Source: Chloroflexota bacterium (lineage in GTDB: Bacteria > Chloroflexota > Anaerolineae > 4572-78). Taken from it: a DNA stretch of 7,521 bases. A model generated the notes under the pieces. That model was not told the DNA's origin, searched no databases, and worked only from the letters and a program-made list of their open reading frames with translations. Of the stretch, positions 6,240 to 7,521 are shown in pieces (position 1 is the stretch's first letter; every line of letters starts with the position of its first letter). The DNA lies in assembly GCA_024278015.1 (NCBI GenBank), contig JAJRUC010000483.1, positions 1 through 7,521 of the forward strand. The letters run 5' to 3'. A program made the position numbers and the translations under genes.

Positions 6240-7395
6240 ACACGCCGAAAATATGGGTCAACGCGGTGCTTCCTGCCCCGCCGATGCTGAGCAGCATAGC
6301 CAGTTGCGCATCCGGCACCTGGTTCGCGCCGGCTTTTCCCATCAATTGCTGGATAATTTCGCAGGTTTGGTAAAGGGCCGTGGCCCCGATGGGGTGTCCA
6401 CGCGCCTTTAACCCGCCAAAGGTTGAAACGGGGATGGTTCCCCTCAGCCCAATTTGATTCTCTGTTGCCAGCCGCCAGCCTGCACCGGATTTGGCAAAGC
6501 CGACCGCTTCCAGGCCCATACAACTCATAATACTGAACGCATCGTGTACTTCAAACAAATTCAAATCGGTGCGATGCACATTTGCCTTGCGAAAGGCTTC
6601 GCGGGCAGAGCGCTCTGCCGCATAGAGGTGCAACGGGTTGGGGCGGTCATCAATGCGCAACCAGTCGGTGGCTACGCTGGAGCTGAGGATTTTTACCGGC
6701 TGATGGGTGTAGGCGCGCGCTTCGCCACTGCGGGTCAGAATAACGGCTGCTGCGCCGTCACACAGCGGCGAGGCATCGAACAGCCGCAGCGGGGGGATAA
6801 TTACCCGCGAGGCGCGAATCATTGCCACGGTGACATGTTTGTTTTTGAAAAGCGCATTCGGATTGGTGCGGGCATTTTGGTGGGCCACCAGCGAAAAATT
6901 ATTGAAAACATCTACCGGCACGCCGTATGTATCCATATACAATTGCATCAATCGCGCATTTTGGCTTAAAAGGGTTGCCCCGGTGGATGTTTCGGTTTCC
7001 GCATCGAGCGCTTTGGCGAGCGCGTGTGTGGCATTTCCGCTGCTCATCTTCTCTACCCCCAGCGCAACGGCGAGCCGGGCTTCACCACTGGCGACGGCAA
7101 AATACGCCATTCGCAATGCAGCCGCCCCGGTTGCAGTTGCCGCACGCACATGCAGCGCTTCAATGCCGCGCAACCCGGCGGCGCCGGCAATCAGGGTTGC
7201 CACGTGTTTTTGCCCCTGTAATTCATCCGCAAGCATATTGCCCACAAACAGCGCATCAACGCTGTCAACACCGGCATCTTCCATCGCCAGATGAAGTACC
7301 TTCGCGCCCATCTCACGCAAACTGCGCGGATTTTCCTTCTGCACGGGAATTTGCCCGATGCCGACGATGCTCACACTTCGTAGTTGATCATACAT
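6238..7395 (-). CDS. Thiolase-superfamily protein (acetyl-CoA acetyltransferase / SCP-x type) lacking the nucleophilic Cys
   Basis: This 385-residue protein matches the SCP-x/archaeal-type thiolases, which condense or cleave acyl-CoA and often work with a DUF35/OB-fold partner. Seen in order: VGIGQIPVQKE near the N-terminus, LFVGNMLADELQGQ (49-62), LRMAYFAVASGEA (94-106), GVEKMS (113-118), LFDASPLCDGAAAVIL (205-220), EVHDAF (282-287, active-site His284) and GGLKARGHPIGATALYQ (327-343, His334), ending with SIGGAGST. The segment that normally reads EAACASG reads RAATATG: Thr87 (codon complement at 7135-7137) stands where the acyl-accepting Cys is expected. The longest frame starts at TTG 7407; I use ATG 7395 because GAAGG (7405-7401) precedes it by 5 nt. 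No DUF35 partner is in the window; it could lie elsewhere. Function could be a lipid-transfer or aldolase-like role rather than thiolysis. Confidence 0.9.
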   Translation of the reverse strand: MYDQLRSVSIVGIGQIPVQKENPRSLREMGAKVLHLAMEDAGVDSVDALFVGNMLADELQGQKHVATLIAGAAGLRGIEALHVRAATATGAAALRMAYFAVASGEARLAVALGVEKMSSGNATHALAKALDAETETSTGATLLSQNARLMQLYMDTYGVPVDVFNNFSLVAHQNARTNPNALFKNKHVTVAMIRASRVIIPPLRLFDASPLCDGAAAVILTRSGEARAYTHQPVKILSSSVATDWLRIDDRPNPLHLYAAERSAREAFRKANVHRTDLNLFEVHDAFSIMSCMGLEAVGFAKSGAGWRLATENQIGLRGTIPVSTFGGLKARGHPIGATALYQTCEIIQQLMGKAGANQVPDAQLAMLLSIGGAGSTALTHIFGV

Positions 7396-7406
7396 TTTTG
7401 CCTTCA

Positions 7407-7424
7407 ATTGGATTGGATTGGATT
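7407..7424. repeat. ATTGG pentanucleotide tandem repeat in the thiolase leader
   Basis: The unit ATTGG occurs three times in a row from 7407 to 7421, followed by a partial ATT. It lies in the untranslated leader just upstream of the Shine-Dalgarno of the minus-strand thiolase gene, so changes in copy number would alter leader length but not the protein. Confidence 0.6.
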
Positions 7425-7478
7425 TGGGTAGAACAACATCGTATTTTCTTGCCTTCTGAAATATTCCCGACAGATATT

Positions 7479-7507
7479 ATTATCGCATTTTTGGAGCCGA
7501 CCGTCAA
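7479..7507 (-). promoter_or_regulatory. Sigma70-type promoter of the thiolase-like gene
   Basis: On the minus strand TTGACG (7507-7502, five of six to consensus) is followed after exactly 17 nt by GATAAT (7484-7479, five of six). The predicted start near 7472 gives a leader of about 75 nt, containing the ATTGG repeat and the GAAGG ribosome-binding site. It implies the thiolase gene is the first in its transcript. Confidence 0.6.
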
Positions 7508-7521
7508 CCTGGTAGCGCGGC

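Overview
This 7.5 kb window looks like a chromosomal segment from a moderately GC-rich environmental bacterium. A Chloroflexota (Anaerolineae-like) origin is my best guess. It rests on the style of the methyltransferase and thiolase sequences and on the C/G-rich intergenic elements, not on any phylogenetic marker, so hold it loosely. Five genes are well supported (hicB, the FHA-domain gene, folC, a methyltransferase and a thiolase-like gene). A sixth, hicA, is probable but has an altered 5' end.

Layout. Positions 5-118 hold a short non-coding element with perfect 11-bp terminal inverted repeats and two strong C/G hairpins. It abuts the first codons of a HicA-type toxin gene (about 103-309), which is followed by its HicB antitoxin (326-724). 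A weak terminator-like hairpin follows hicB. Positions 786-985 look like a gene scar: a decayed methyltransferase N-terminus on the + strand, overlapped by a minus-strand ORF that starts behind a near-perfect Shine-Dalgarno. A good sigma70-type promoter at 1018-1047 then drives a large FHA-domain protein of unknown function (1085-3778). folC (3793-5130) follows after 14 nt, so the two probably form one operon. Convergent to it is a class I SAM methyltransferase (5204-5980, minus). A second mobile-looking element (6003-6121), with 20-bp imperfect inverted repeats and a perfect 5-bp target duplication AATCG, lies 22 nt upstream of the methyltransferase start. The window ends with a minus-strand thiolase-superfamily protein (6238-7395) and its promoter (7479-7507).

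Functionally the genes do not form one evident pathway: a toxin-antitoxin module, a possibly regulatory FHA protein, folate polyglutamylation, a small-molecule or lipid methyltransferase, and a thiolase-like protein. The recurring theme is lost or altered key residues. The FHA domain lacks the usual Arg and Ser of the phosphothreonine pocket, FolC has Met where DGAHN has His, and the thiolase has Thr where the nucleophilic Cys is expected. The best candidates for undescribed biology are the roughly 700-residue unassigned part of the FHA protein and the Cys-less thiolase. I see no CRISPR array, rRNA, tRNA, phage or complete insertion sequence.
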